From: Planctomycetota bacterium
GTDB taxonomy: Bacteria > Planctomycetota > Phycisphaerae > SM23-33
NCBI GenBank assembly: GCA_022705325.1
Contig: JAKJER010000005.1
Span: 186,001-250,000, forward strand
DNA: 64,000 nt
Direction: 5' to 3'
Shown here: positions 56,889 through 64,000 of the stretch, piece after piece
Layout of the letters: each line of letters starts with the position of its first letter
How positions within the stretch are numbered: position 1 is the first letter of the stretch
Translations under genes and position numbers: made by a program
Notes under the pieces: model-generated
What the model saw: the letters and a program-made list of their open reading frames with translations, nothing else
Databases searched by the model: none
Told to the model about the DNA's origin: nothing

Positions 56889-58601
56889 CTATTCCTTGAT
56901 CGGCCAGTCGAGCACTTGTCCGTCGGCCAGCAGGCGCTCGCGGAGTCGCTGGTAGCTCACGTCCTGGACCGCCTGGTCGTTGTCGATCGCCAAGCAGGCG
57001 GCGGTGGCGGCGGACTGGCCCAGGATCATGAAGACCGGCTCCATGCGGATCGAGCCGTAGGCGATGTGGGAGCAGCTCACGCAGACGGGGACGAGCAGGT
57101 TGTCGCACTGGGCCTTGCGCGGCAGGATGGCCCCGTAGTCGATGGGATACGGCCCGCCCGGGTTCACCTGGATGTCGCCCTCGTTGAGGACGTCGCCTTC
57201 GGCGGTGACGTATCGCTGGACGTGGTGGCTGTCCATGTTGTACGAGCCCAGGCCGATGGGCCGGGGCGTCTGCTGGCGGCGGCGGAGGTGGTTCTCGGTG
57301 ACGACGAACTCGCCGATCATCCGCCTGGCCTCGCGGACGTAGATCTGATGGGGCCAGTGACCGTTGTCGGTGAACTCGTCCTTCGCCAGGCCCCAGCGGG
57401 CGACCTCGCGGCGGATCTTCTCCGGCACGCGCGGGTGAGTGGCCAGCGTGTACATCAGGCCCTGCTGGTAGAGGCGGTGGCGGGCGATGATCTTCTTTCG
57501 CTCGGCGTAGCTCGCGGTCGGGTAGGCGTAGTTCTGCCCGATAAAGTCGGTGGACATGCCGCCCTGGTTGTTGGTGTCGGTCTTACGGTTGGGCATGGGC
57601 GAGTTGATCCACGGCACCCGCAGGGCCCCCGCGCTGGTGATGCACTCCGGCTTGGGCGGCTTGTTGCCCTTCGCGCCGGCCTCGAAGTTCCGCAGCAGCA
57701 ACTCGTACCACTGCTCGTCGTAGCCCTCGGGTTTGGCGAAGTTCACGCGGTTTTCGGGAGCGTCGCTGAGGCACATGCGGAAGTTGTACGCCTGCACGCG
57801 GTGGTCGCCCTCGCCTTCCCGGCCCGGCCCGGTCGGGTCGATGAACGGCAGCAGCCCGCTCGACCTGTCGCCCGGGCGGACGTAGGCGCTGACGCCGACG
57901 ACGAACTGATGGTGCCCCAGCCCGCCGCCCTTGATGCCGGTGTGCACGGCGTTGAGCGTCTCGTCATACTTGCTGTTGGGTTCGCGCCCGACGGTGAAGT
58001 CGACACCCGCGGCGGCCATCAGGTCGCCCTCGTAGGTGGCGTCCAGGAAGACGCGGCCACGATAAACGTTCCCGCTGAGCATCCTGATGGCGACGATGCG
58101 CCCGTCCTTTCGGGTTACGCCGCCTTCACGGTCGAGCCATTCGTCGCGGCGGACCGGGACCTGGTGCTCGCGGATGAGGTCCTCGAAGACCCGCTCGGCG
58201 ACGTGCGGCTCGAAGCCCCACATGGCGTCATCGTCCGGGCGATACCCCTTGTACTGGGCACTCTTCTGCCGCGTCCAGGCCGAGGGCTGGTCGTAGTGTT
58301 TCCTGATCCGCCGGTAGAACTCCCGGCTGACGCCGCCGATGACGGCCTTGTTGCCGGAGTCGGTCTGTCCGAGCCCGCCCGCGGAGAGCCCGCCCAGGTG
58401 ACGATCGGGCCCGACGAGGACGACGGTCTTGCCCATGCGGCGCGCCTGGACGGCGGCCGCCACGCCCGCGGAGGTGTTGCCGTAGATGACCAGATCGACG
58501 GCGGGGTGGTCCACGGCGCGGGCGGCGGGGCAGCCGACGGTGAACAGGCCGGTCAGGCCGGCCAGGGCGGCGAGGGCGAGGGACGATCTCCTGCTGAGCA
58601 T
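56889..58601 (-). CDS. Exported FAD-dependent oxidoreductase (PF12831-type)
   Basis: A 570-residue protein with a hydrophobic signal (MLSRRSSLALAALAGLTGLFTVGC), possibly Tat or lipoprotein-like. Residues about 36-62 are the FAD-binding motif VDLVIYGNTSAGVAAAVQARR and GPDRHLGGLSAGGLGQTDSG follows. Internal RVFLDATYEGDLMAAAGVDF and YTLATHPRVPEKIRRE are typical of a family common in planctomycete secretomes. Its enzymatic substrate is not known. It sits 53 bases upstream of the FucI-like gene on the same strand and could share a transcript with it. It is longer than its relative at 30768-32120. Confidence 0.85.
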   Translation of the reverse strand: MLSRRSSLALAALAGLTGLFTVGCPAARAVDHPAVDLVIYGNTSAGVAAAVQARRMGKTVVLVGPDRHLGGLSAGGLGQTDSGNKAVIGGVSREFYRRIRKHYDQPSAWTRQKSAQYKGYRPDDDAMWGFEPHVAERVFEDLIREHQVPVRRDEWLDREGGVTRKDGRIVAIRMLSGNVYRGRVFLDATYEGDLMAAAGVDFTVGREPNSKYDETLNAVHTGIKGGGLGHHQFVVGVSAYVRPGDRSSGLLPFIDPTGPGREGEGDHRVQAYNFRMCLSDAPENRVNFAKPEGYDEQWYELLLRNFEAGAKGNKPPKPECITSAGALRVPWINSPMPNRKTDTNNQGGMSTDFIGQNYAYPTASYAERKKIIARHRLYQQGLMYTLATHPRVPEKIRREVARWGLAKDEFTDNGHWPHQIYVREARRMIGEFVVTENHLRRRQQTPRPIGLGSYNMDSHHVQRYVTAEGDVLNEGDIQVNPGGPYPIDYGAILPRKAQCDNLLVPVCVSCSHIAYGSIRMEPVFMILGQSAATAACLAIDNDQAVQDVSYQRLRERLLADGQVLDWPIKE

Positions 58602-58687
58602 GGGCGCGCCTTTCGTATGCGTCGAAGGGAGTCAACCGGTGCGACGGGGGCATTGTAGCAGAAGCGGACCGGGCCGTCAGCGCGGAG

Positions 58688-58730
58688 AAAAAGCGTCGCC
58701 CGGGTCGTTGAGGCAACGGCCCGGGCGACG
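58688..58730 (-). terminator. Rho-independent terminator of the PEP-CTERM pair
   Basis: CGTCGCCCGGG (58694-58704) and CCCGGGCGACG (58720-58730) pair perfectly. Inside them CGTTG and CAACG continue the stem after a G-T wobble, giving about 17 base pairs with a three-base loop. Read on the minus strand, the hairpin is followed by CTTTTTC. It lies 24 bases beyond the stop at 58754. Confidence 0.85.
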
Positions 58731-58753
58731 GCGGAATGCGAGAGGATTCGCCC

Positions 58754-59872
58754 TCAGGCGGTTCGGCGGCGGCGGAGATATCCGCCGGACAGGCCCAGCC
58801 CCGCCAGCAGGGCGGTCAGGGTGAGCGGTTCGGGAATGTCATCGCCCTGAGTCTCCAGCGTGCGGAAGAACTGAATCTCACTGATGCCCACGTAGATGTC
58901 GCCCAGACTGGAGTCGATGTCCAGGGCCACCCATCGGGCCGAGACGCCGCCCATGTCGAAGATCGTGGGATCGTCGTAGTCGCTTGTGCCGGGCCCGGCG
59001 GTGAAGGTGAAGTTGTCGACCATCAGCGTCCAGTCGGGATCGGTGGCGAAGTCTCGCCCGGTAGGATTGTCGGCGGTGGATACGTACCAGTCGCCCTGAC
59101 CCACGCCGCGGGTCGCCCGGGTGGGCGAATTGAAGTTCCAGAACCGGATCTCGTCCAGGGGGTACATCGCGCCCAGGTCCACCACGTACCATCCGGCGGT
59201 ATCGTTCGCGGCCGACAGCCAGGTGATGTTGTCGCCGTTTCCGCTGGCGGCGTGCGTTTCCGGGACGCCGTCGAAATCGGCATCCGACATGCCCGAGCCG
59301 TCAATCGCCCGCGCCGGGGGGCGGTTGGAGGTGCTGATGTACGAGGATGCGGTGGCGGTCAGGCCGGCGGGGGGGATGTAGCCGGGGTGACCCGTGCCGA
59401 TGGTGGCCGGATCGATGAACCGCATCCCGTCGGCGATCAGGAAGCCCGAGTTGTCGGGGGCCGAGACAAACACGGAGTCGGCGGGCGTTCCGGTGAACTG
59501 GAAGGTGCCCAGCGTCTGCCAGGTGCCGCCGTAGGCCCGCTGGTCCTGGGTTACGACCGCCACCCCGCCGGCATGGGTGATCGTGTAGGTGGCCTGGCTG
59601 TGGCGGCTGGTGTCGCTGGTCCAGATCGCGTCGACCCGGTACAGCCCCGCATACGGCAGCGTGGGGGCGTAGGTGGCGGTCTTGGTGGAGTCCTGCCCGT
59701 TATGGGCGTAGTTGCTGCCGATGTACCCGCTTATGACCGTGCTGGTGGACCATGTGCCCACGAAGGTCACGCCGCTGGGGGAGTCGTTGTCCAGCGTCAC
59801 CACGGTAGCTGCGCTCGCGCCGCCGGCCAGAACGCACAACGGAATCAGAAGCAGAGCCAGTCGTCTTGCCAT
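58754..59872 (-). CDS. PEP-CTERM sorting domain protein
   Basis: A 372-residue exported protein (signal MARRLALLLIPLCVLAGGASA). The first 130 residues contain YAGLYRVDAIWTSDT and TLGTFQFTGTPADSVFVSAPD, a domain resembling the golvesin/xanthan-lyase CBD-like fold. A discoidin-like region follows (GWYVVDLGAMYPLDEIRFWNFN). The C-terminus PEPLTLTALLAGLGLSGGYLRRRR is a PEP-CTERM signal for exosortase-type processing. It is 49 percent or more similar by eye to the next gene upstream and forms a tandem pair. A strong terminator lies after it. No exosortase gene is in the window. Confidence 0.9.
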   Translation of the reverse strand: MARRLALLLIPLCVLAGGASAATVVTLDNDSPSGVTFVGTWSTSTVISGYIGSNYAHNGQDSTKTATYAPTLPYAGLYRVDAIWTSDTSRHSQATYTITHAGGVAVVTQDQRAYGGTWQTLGTFQFTGTPADSVFVSAPDNSGFLIADGMRFIDPATIGTGHPGYIPPAGLTATASSYISTSNRPPARAIDGSGMSDADFDGVPETHAASGNGDNITWLSAANDTAGWYVVDLGAMYPLDEIRFWNFNSPTRATRGVGQGDWYVSTADNPTGRDFATDPDWTLMVDNFTFTAGPGTSDYDDPTIFDMGGVSARWVALDIDSSLGDIYVGISEIQFFRTLETQGDDIPEPLTLTALLAGLGLSGGYLRRRRTA

Positions 59873-59920
59873 GCCGTCACCTCGCTATACCGAGCGTGCC
59901 ATCGCTCGCGAACCGTGCTT

Positions 59921-61033
59921 TCAGACCTGCAGTCGTCTGCGGCGCAGGTAGCCGCCTGCCAGGCCCGCGCCCGCCAGCAGGGCCGTCAGCGTGAGCGGCT
60001 CGGGCGCCTCACGCTGGAAGAACTGCATCTCGCTGATCCCCACGAAATTGCCGTCGCCCCAGTTGCCGTCGATGTCCAAAGCGACCCAGCGGGCGGGTGC
60101 CCCGCCCATCTCGATGACGTCCGGGCTGTTGTAGTTGTTGGCGCCCGGAGCGATGGCGAAGGAGAAGTCGTTGACGATCAGCGACCAGTCCGGGTCGGTC
60201 GCGAAGTTTCGTCCGGTGGGGTTGTCCGCGGTGGATACGTACCAGTCGCCCTGGCTGACCCCACGGTCCTTCTCCTGCGCGGAGTTGAAGTTCCAGAACT
60301 TGATTCGCTCGAGCACGTACTCATCACCCAGGTTCACCACGAACCACCCGGCCGTGTCGCCGCCGGTGGACATCCAGGAGATGTAGTCGCCGAACTGGCT
60401 GGCGTCGTGGGTGTCGAGGAGGTTGTCCAGGTCGTAATCGTGCATGCCCGAGGCATTGACCGCCGCCTGAGGCACGCGTCCGTTCTGGGGGGCGTTAATG
60501 GTTGAGGAGGCGCTGGCCGTCAGCCCGGCCGGGGCGATCTGCCAGTGCTCGCGCTCCCCGCCCAGGGTAGCTGGGTCGATGAACCTCATGCCGTCGGCGA
60601 TGAGATAGCCATCGCTGTTGGGGGTGGTCAGCACGATGCTGTCGGCTGACGTGCCGGTGAAGTCGAACGTGCCCAGCGTCTGCCACGTGCCGCCCCCGAC
60701 GCTCTGATCCTTGATCACGACCGTCGGCCCCCCGACGTGGTTGACGGTGTACGTGGCCTGCTTCTCGCGGTTGGAGTCGCTGCACCAGATCGCCTCCACC
60801 AGGTACTGCCCCGCGTAGGGCAGCGTCGGCGAGTAGGTGGCCGTCGAACTCACGTCCTTGTTGTTGTGGGAGTAATTGGCCCCGTAGTAGCCGGCCACGG
60901 AGGTACTGGTGTTCCACGTGTTGGTCAGCGTCACGCCCGCCGTGTTATTGTCGAGCCAGACCACGGTCGCCGCCCGGGCACTGAACGATGCCACGCAGAT
61001 CAACAGAAACGCCACCATGCAGGGTCTTGCCAT
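59921..61033 (-). CDS. PEP-CTERM sorting domain protein, paralogue of the adjacent gene
   Basis: A 370-residue protein sharing the layout of its downstream neighbour: signal MARPCMVAFLLICVASFSARA, golvesin-like first part (YAGQYLVEAIWCSDSNREKQATYTV), discoidin-like middle (GWFVVNLGDEYVLERIKFWNFN, QGDWYVSTADNPTGRNFATDPDW) and C-terminal PEPLTLTALLAGAGLAGGYLRRRR. The repeat of whole-gene architecture and long identical stretches shows a recent duplication. The ATG at 61033 has GAGAGGTGAC upstream. A promoter is visible 105 bases upstream. Confidence 0.9.
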   Translation of the reverse strand: MARPCMVAFLLICVASFSARAATVVWLDNNTAGVTLTNTWNTSTSVAGYYGANYSHNNKDVSSTATYSPTLPYAGQYLVEAIWCSDSNREKQATYTVNHVGGPTVVIKDQSVGGGTWQTLGTFDFTGTSADSIVLTTPNSDGYLIADGMRFIDPATLGGEREHWQIAPAGLTASASSTINAPQNGRVPQAAVNASGMHDYDLDNLLDTHDASQFGDYISWMSTGGDTAGWFVVNLGDEYVLERIKFWNFNSAQEKDRGVSQGDWYVSTADNPTGRNFATDPDWSLIVNDFSFAIAPGANNYNSPDVIEMGGAPARWVALDIDGNWGDGNFVGISEMQFFQREAPEPLTLTALLAGAGLAGGYLRRRRLQV

Positions 61034-61137
61034 GCCGTCACCTCTCTTATGCAGCAGCAATTCACTTTCGAAGAACTGGGAAAGCGGATAGGCGCCATGC
61101 GCAAGCAACTGAACCGCCTTCAACAACCTCTGGGTGG

Positions 61138-61165
61138 ATTATACCATAGATCCCCGAGGCGACAA
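61138..61165 (-). promoter_or_regulatory. Promoter of the PEP-CTERM pair
   Basis: On the minus strand TTGTCG (61160-61165) and a perfect TATAAT (61138-61143) are 16 bases apart, giving a leader of about 97 bases before the start at 61033. The leader shows no obvious regulatory fold by eye. It lies in the 144-base spacer after the archaemetzincin gene. Confidence 0.7.
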
Positions 61166-61177
61166 GGTCTTCTGGGC

Positions 61178-62113
61178 CTATGGTCGGATCGCCTTCCGTG
61201 ACTTTTCGAGGAAGGCGGCCTCGTCCTTCAAGCCGTGGCGGGCGCAGAACTCGATCAGCGACCCGAACCGCTCCGCCGGATCGGCCTGGCAGGCCCAGCA
61301 GACCTTGGCCAGGCACTCGGGGCAGAGGGCGACGGGGCGGCGGTCGCTTTCGTCACGGTTGTTCGATCCGCACATGTTGCACTCGTACTTTGTGCAGTGC
61401 CACAGGCCGAACATGTGAGCGGTCTCGTGGGTGGCGGTCTTGAGCGTCCGCAGCAGGCACAGACGAAAGGCCGCCTCGCCCTTGTCCGGCTCGCCGTTGC
61501 GGTAGATGGACCACACGCCGACCCGCTCGCTCAGCGAGGCCTGTCCAAAGACGAAGTTCCATCCCTCGCCCGGCCAGAGGTCCGACGCGGTAAAGGCGAT
61601 GAAGGCGGCGGCGTCCTTGGGCAGGCGGGGCTTCAGGATGTCGTCCAGAACGTAGCTCGTCAGGATCTGCTTGTCGCCCCAGGTGGGGTGCGTGCGGCGG
61701 GCCTTGGCCGGGACCAGCGCCAGCGGCAGGTCCGGCTGGACCTTCACCGCCAGGGCGAAGTAGCGGCCCATGAAGTCGGCGGTCAGGGTCACGATCTTCC
61801 GTTGCGGCTGGGTGAACTCGCCCAGCGGCTGGATGTAGATGACGTTCCGCGGCCGGCGGGGGAGGGTGGGGCGGCCGGCGAGGTACTGCTCGAATGTCTG
61901 GCCGGGCTCCGGGTGACTGGCCAGCCAGTCGTGCGGCCCGGGCTTGCCCAGCGGGCGGTGCAGCGGGACCAACTTGGCCCGCACGGCGACCAACTCTGTT
62001 GGCGTGGGGGGCTTGGGGGTCTCGGCCTTGCCGGCGGCGGGCTGGTCGTTCGCCGTCGCGGTCAAGCACAGCAGGCCCAGCGTCAGCAGCGTCGGCGGAA
62101 GCAGTGGGGTCAT
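61178..62113 (-). CDS. Secreted archaemetzincin-type zinc metallopeptidase
   Basis: A 311-residue protein with signal-like N-terminus (LLPPTLLTLGLLCLTATA). The zinc site is His229-Glu230-x2-His233-x5-His239 within HETAHMFGLWHC, followed by Cys240, Cys245 in ECNM, and Cys264 and Cys267 (CPEC). This HExxH...C...C...M...CxxC arrangement is that of archaemetzincins, here with 16 residues between Met247 and Cys264. Archaemetzincins are usually cytoplasmic, so an exported form is notable. A Pro-rich linker (residues about 22-45) follows the signal. The ATG at 62113 precedes the sulfatase stop by 18 bases on the same strand. Confidence 0.85.
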   Translation of the reverse strand: MTPLLPPTLLTLGLLCLTATANDQPAAGKAETPKPPTPTELVAVRAKLVPLHRPLGKPGPHDWLASHPEPGQTFEQYLAGRPTLPRRPRNVIYIQPLGEFTQPQRKIVTLTADFMGRYFALAVKVQPDLPLALVPAKARRTHPTWGDKQILTSYVLDDILKPRLPKDAAAFIAFTASDLWPGEGWNFVFGQASLSERVGVWSIYRNGEPDKGEAAFRLCLLRTLKTATHETAHMFGLWHCTKYECNMCGSNNRDESDRRPVALCPECLAKVCWACQADPAERFGSLIEFCARHGLKDEAAFLEKSRKAIRP

Positions 62114-62131
62114 GCATATCCTCCGCGGAGG

Positions 62132-63583
62132 TCAGGGCGGGCCCGGCACGCCCGCCGCCTCGAGGCGGAGGCTGCGCATGGCCTGGGCCATCGCCTTCTG
62201 TCGTTCTGCGTGTCCGGGCCGGCCTGCCAGGTTGGTCGTTTCGTGCGGGTCGGCCTGGAGGTCGTAGAGCTCCTCGAAGACGAGCTTGTCGCGATCCTTC
62301 AGGTCGAAGGTGCGGACGTACTTCCATCTCCCGTCGCGGACGGCGTAGAGCGGGCAGGCGCCCAGCACGCTCTGGGGCGACTCGTAGAGGAATCGCTCGC
62401 GCCAGGCTGCGTCGGCGCGTCGCTCCAGGATGGGGCGCAGGCTCCGCCCGTGCATGGGCGGGGCGGGCAGGCCGGCCCAGTCGTACATCGTCGCGGGCAG
62501 GTCGATGTTGAGCACCAGATGGTCGTCCACTCCCGGCTGGATGCCCGGTCCGGCGACCACCATGGGCACGCGGATGGACTCTTCGTAGGGCAGGACCTTG
62601 CTGGTGAAACCATGCTCGCCGAGGAACCAGCCGTTGTCGCCCATGAGCAGAACGTAGGTGCTGTCTTCCAGGCCCAGGCGTTTCAGGGCGTCCAAGGCCC
62701 TGCCGACCGATGCGTCCACTTCGGACAGGGCGGCCAGGTAGCGATGCCAGTGGCAGCGGATGCCCTCCGGCTTATCGTAGCCGTAGGTGGCGGCCTGCGT
62801 GCGACTGCGGGCGGTCTTCAGGTAGGGCGGCTTGCCGGCGAGGTCGTCGTTCCAGGTCGCCGGGAGGGGCATCTTGTCCTGGTCGAATCGCTGAAGCGTC
62901 TCCTTCCGCGGGTTCCAGTCCATGGTGTGGTCCATGTGGGGCACCTGCGTGCACATCCACAGGACGAAGGGCTTGCGGTCGGCGGCGGCGCGGGTCATGA
63001 AGTCGACGGCCTGGTCGGCCACCCAGTCGTCGATGAAGCCAGGCACCTTCTGTTTCTTCCCACCGACGACCACTTGCCGGTTGTAGTAGGCGCCGTTGGA
63101 GGTGAAGTAGCGATGTTCGTCGAAGCCGACTTCGGCAGGGGTGTTGCCCAGGTGCCACTTGCCCGCCATGCCCGTCCGCCAGCCGGCCTGGCGCAGGCGG
63201 GAAGCGAAGGTGGGCAGGTGCTCGCGGATGCGGGTGCCCAGGGTCGTGACCCCGTTGGCGCTGCCGTAGAGGCCGGTCAGGACGGCCGCCCGGCTCGGGC
63301 TGCAGATCGACAGCGTGACGAACGCGTTGGAGAAGCGGACGCCGCGAGCGGCCAGGGCGTCCATGTGCGGCGTGCGCGCGTGCGGATTGACGCAGCCGAG
63401 GGCGTCGTAGCGCTGGTCGTCGGTAAAGATGAACAGGAAGTTGGGCCGCGTGCCGGCCGCGGGCGACGTCGTCGCGGCGCGGGCCGGCGCCGATTGACCT
63501 GCCGCTGCAAGCCCCGCCGCCGTCGCGACCGCGGCGGTGGCGATCTGGAGTAGTCTCCTCCGCGTCAGGCTGCGTTGAGGCAT
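62132..63583 (-). CDS. Exported sulfatase (formylglycine-dependent)
   Basis: A 483-residue protein with a Tat signal (LTRRRLLQIATAAVATAAG). PNFLFIFTDDQRYDALGC gives the two Asp metal ligands and C94-S-P-S-R98 (ICSPSRAAVLTG) is the canonical formylglycine motif. GMAGKWHLG and LLMGDNGWFLGEHGF are further active-site blocks. It probably removes sulfate esters from carbohydrates outside the cytoplasm. It stands as a two-gene unit with the archaemetzincin 18 bases downstream. It is not closely related to the sulfatase at 36804-38264, sharing only the family motifs. The ATG is at 63583. Confidence 0.93.
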   Translation of the reverse strand: MPQRSLTRRRLLQIATAAVATAAGLAAAGQSAPARAATTSPAAGTRPNFLFIFTDDQRYDALGCVNPHARTPHMDALAARGVRFSNAFVTLSICSPSRAAVLTGLYGSANGVTTLGTRIREHLPTFASRLRQAGWRTGMAGKWHLGNTPAEVGFDEHRYFTSNGAYYNRQVVVGGKKQKVPGFIDDWVADQAVDFMTRAAADRKPFVLWMCTQVPHMDHTMDWNPRKETLQRFDQDKMPLPATWNDDLAGKPPYLKTARSRTQAATYGYDKPEGIRCHWHRYLAALSEVDASVGRALDALKRLGLEDSTYVLLMGDNGWFLGEHGFTSKVLPYEESIRVPMVVAGPGIQPGVDDHLVLNIDLPATMYDWAGLPAPPMHGRSLRPILERRADAAWRERFLYESPQSVLGACPLYAVRDGRWKYVRTFDLKDRDKLVFEELYDLQADPHETTNLAGRPGHAERQKAMAQAMRSLRLEAAGVPGPP

Positions 63584-63631
63584 TGTGGACTCCTGAGTTC
63601 CCTCGACGGTAGCACCCTTGCACGCCGCCGG

Positions 63632-64000
63632 TCAAGTACCCTCGGCCAGCATGTCGCTGTACGAGCGGTTCAGAAGGTCGTCCGGGTCGATCTCCAACTG
63701 CGCCATGAAGTGCCGGCACTGCTCGAGCAGCCTGTCCCGTCCGATCGTGCGGTCGGCGTCGATGGCTTCAATCTCGACGAAGTCGCCCAGACCGGCGACG
63801 CGGTCCACGTGGAACTTCACGTTGTCGATAAAGTAGATCTCGCGGAGTTTATCGACCACGACCCGCACGTCCAGCGCCGCCTGGAGCACCTGCCTGAGGT
63901 TGCCCTCACGGGGAGGATGGAACAACGTGACGTGGGCCTCCCTGGGCCCGGCCTCGTCGGCGCGGTGATAGTGGATCAGGCAGTGTTCGATGTTGCCCTC
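63632..64000 (-). CDS. CYTH-domain protein (class IV adenylate cyclase/triphosphatase-like), partial
   Basis: The window cuts off the N-terminus. Reading on the minus strand gives 122 codons of open frame without a start, ending at the stop at 63632. The visible parts include EGNIEHCLIHYHRADEAG, VTLFHPP, VKFHVDRVAGLGDFVEIEAID and DRTIGRDRLLEQCRHF. The alternating charged strands and the GLGDFVEIE motif are those of the CYTH superfamily, which includes class IV adenylate cyclases and triphosphatases. It is located 49 bases upstream of the sulfatase. Without the first half, cyclase and triphosphatase roles cannot be separated. Confidence 0.75.
   Translation of the reverse strand, partial: EGNIEHCLIHYHRADEAGPREAHVTLFHPPREGNLRQVLQAALDVRVVVDKLREIYFIDNVKFHVDRVAGLGDFVEIEAIDADRTIGRDRLLEQCRHFMAQLEIDPDDLLNRSYSDMLAEGT

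Noticed and set aside
1..64000. CRISPR array, prophage or insertion sequence
   Set aside because: No regularly spaced direct repeats, no phage structural or integrase genes and no transposase reading frames were found.

Overview
The window is high-GC bacterial DNA, densely packed, with AAAGGAG/GGAG-type ribosome binding sites. The gene content points to a Planctomycetota bacterium, probably of the Phycisphaerae. It has two HzsA-related proteins, Tat-exported oxidoreductases and sulfatases, right-handed beta-helix proteins, heparinase II/III-like and GH-type secreted enzymes, and PEP-CTERM proteins. This placement is inferred from gene content; there is no rRNA or other marker gene.

Bases 1-14726 (minus strand) form one long, tightly overlapping operon for a membrane-bound group 4 [NiFe] hydrogenase joined to a full Mrp/Mnh-type cation/proton antiporter module. 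In transcription order it holds: an AsrA-like Fe-S protein, an AsrB-like FAD/NAD(P)/[2Fe-2S] protein, a molybdopterin-fold subunit that appears to lack the catalytic Sec/Cys, a HycB-type ferredoxin, the NuoH-like anchor, the small subunit, the large subunit (fused to a NuoC-like domain), a NuoL/MrpA-like pump, a fused MbhD-MbhE-type protein, MnhB, C, D, E, F and G, a dicluster ferredoxin, and a hydrogenase maturation endopeptidase cut by the window edge. The likely job is energy-conserving H2 production or uptake coupled to H+/Na+ movement, with NAD(P)H as the probable soluble electron partner. A candidate promoter lies at 14778-14807. The most unusual feature is at the mnhE/mnhF and mnhF/mnhG boundaries. 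Each carries a 27-29 codon mini-cistron whose C-terminus copies that of the preceding Mrp subunit and which overlaps the next start codon.

Bases 14727-15390 have no convincing gene but include a candidate small mobile repeat. Bases 15391-24652 are a mixed housekeeping and cell-envelope region: a secreted zinc-ribbon/chagasin-like protein, a PlsC-ACP-acyl-ACP synthetase fusion with its LplT-like transporter (phospholipid salvage), MarC, a coiled-coil/TPR protein and a secreted beta-helix protein.

Bases 24790-41418 are a carbohydrate and secreted-enzyme region: two clan GH-A type glycosidases, two beta-helix proteins, a sulfatase, a Gfo/Idh/MocA oxidoreductase with a sugar isomerase/epimerase, an AraC regulator divergent from that pair, a FAD oxidoreductase, a TPR protein, a PDZ protein and a beta-barrel-like protein. 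Bases 41713-45940 are a MoxR-DUF58-transglutaminase operon with its own promoter. NAD(P)HX dehydratase follows.

Bases 47175-63583 return to exported proteins: a Tat-signal TrmO-like protein, two HzsA-related proteins flanking a heparinase-like lyase, a FucI-like Tat protein, a FAD oxidoreductase, a tandem pair of PEP-CTERM proteins with a clear promoter and terminator, a secreted archaemetzincin and a second sulfatase. A partial CYTH-domain protein ends the window. No tRNA, rRNA, CRISPR array, transposase or prophage gene was found.
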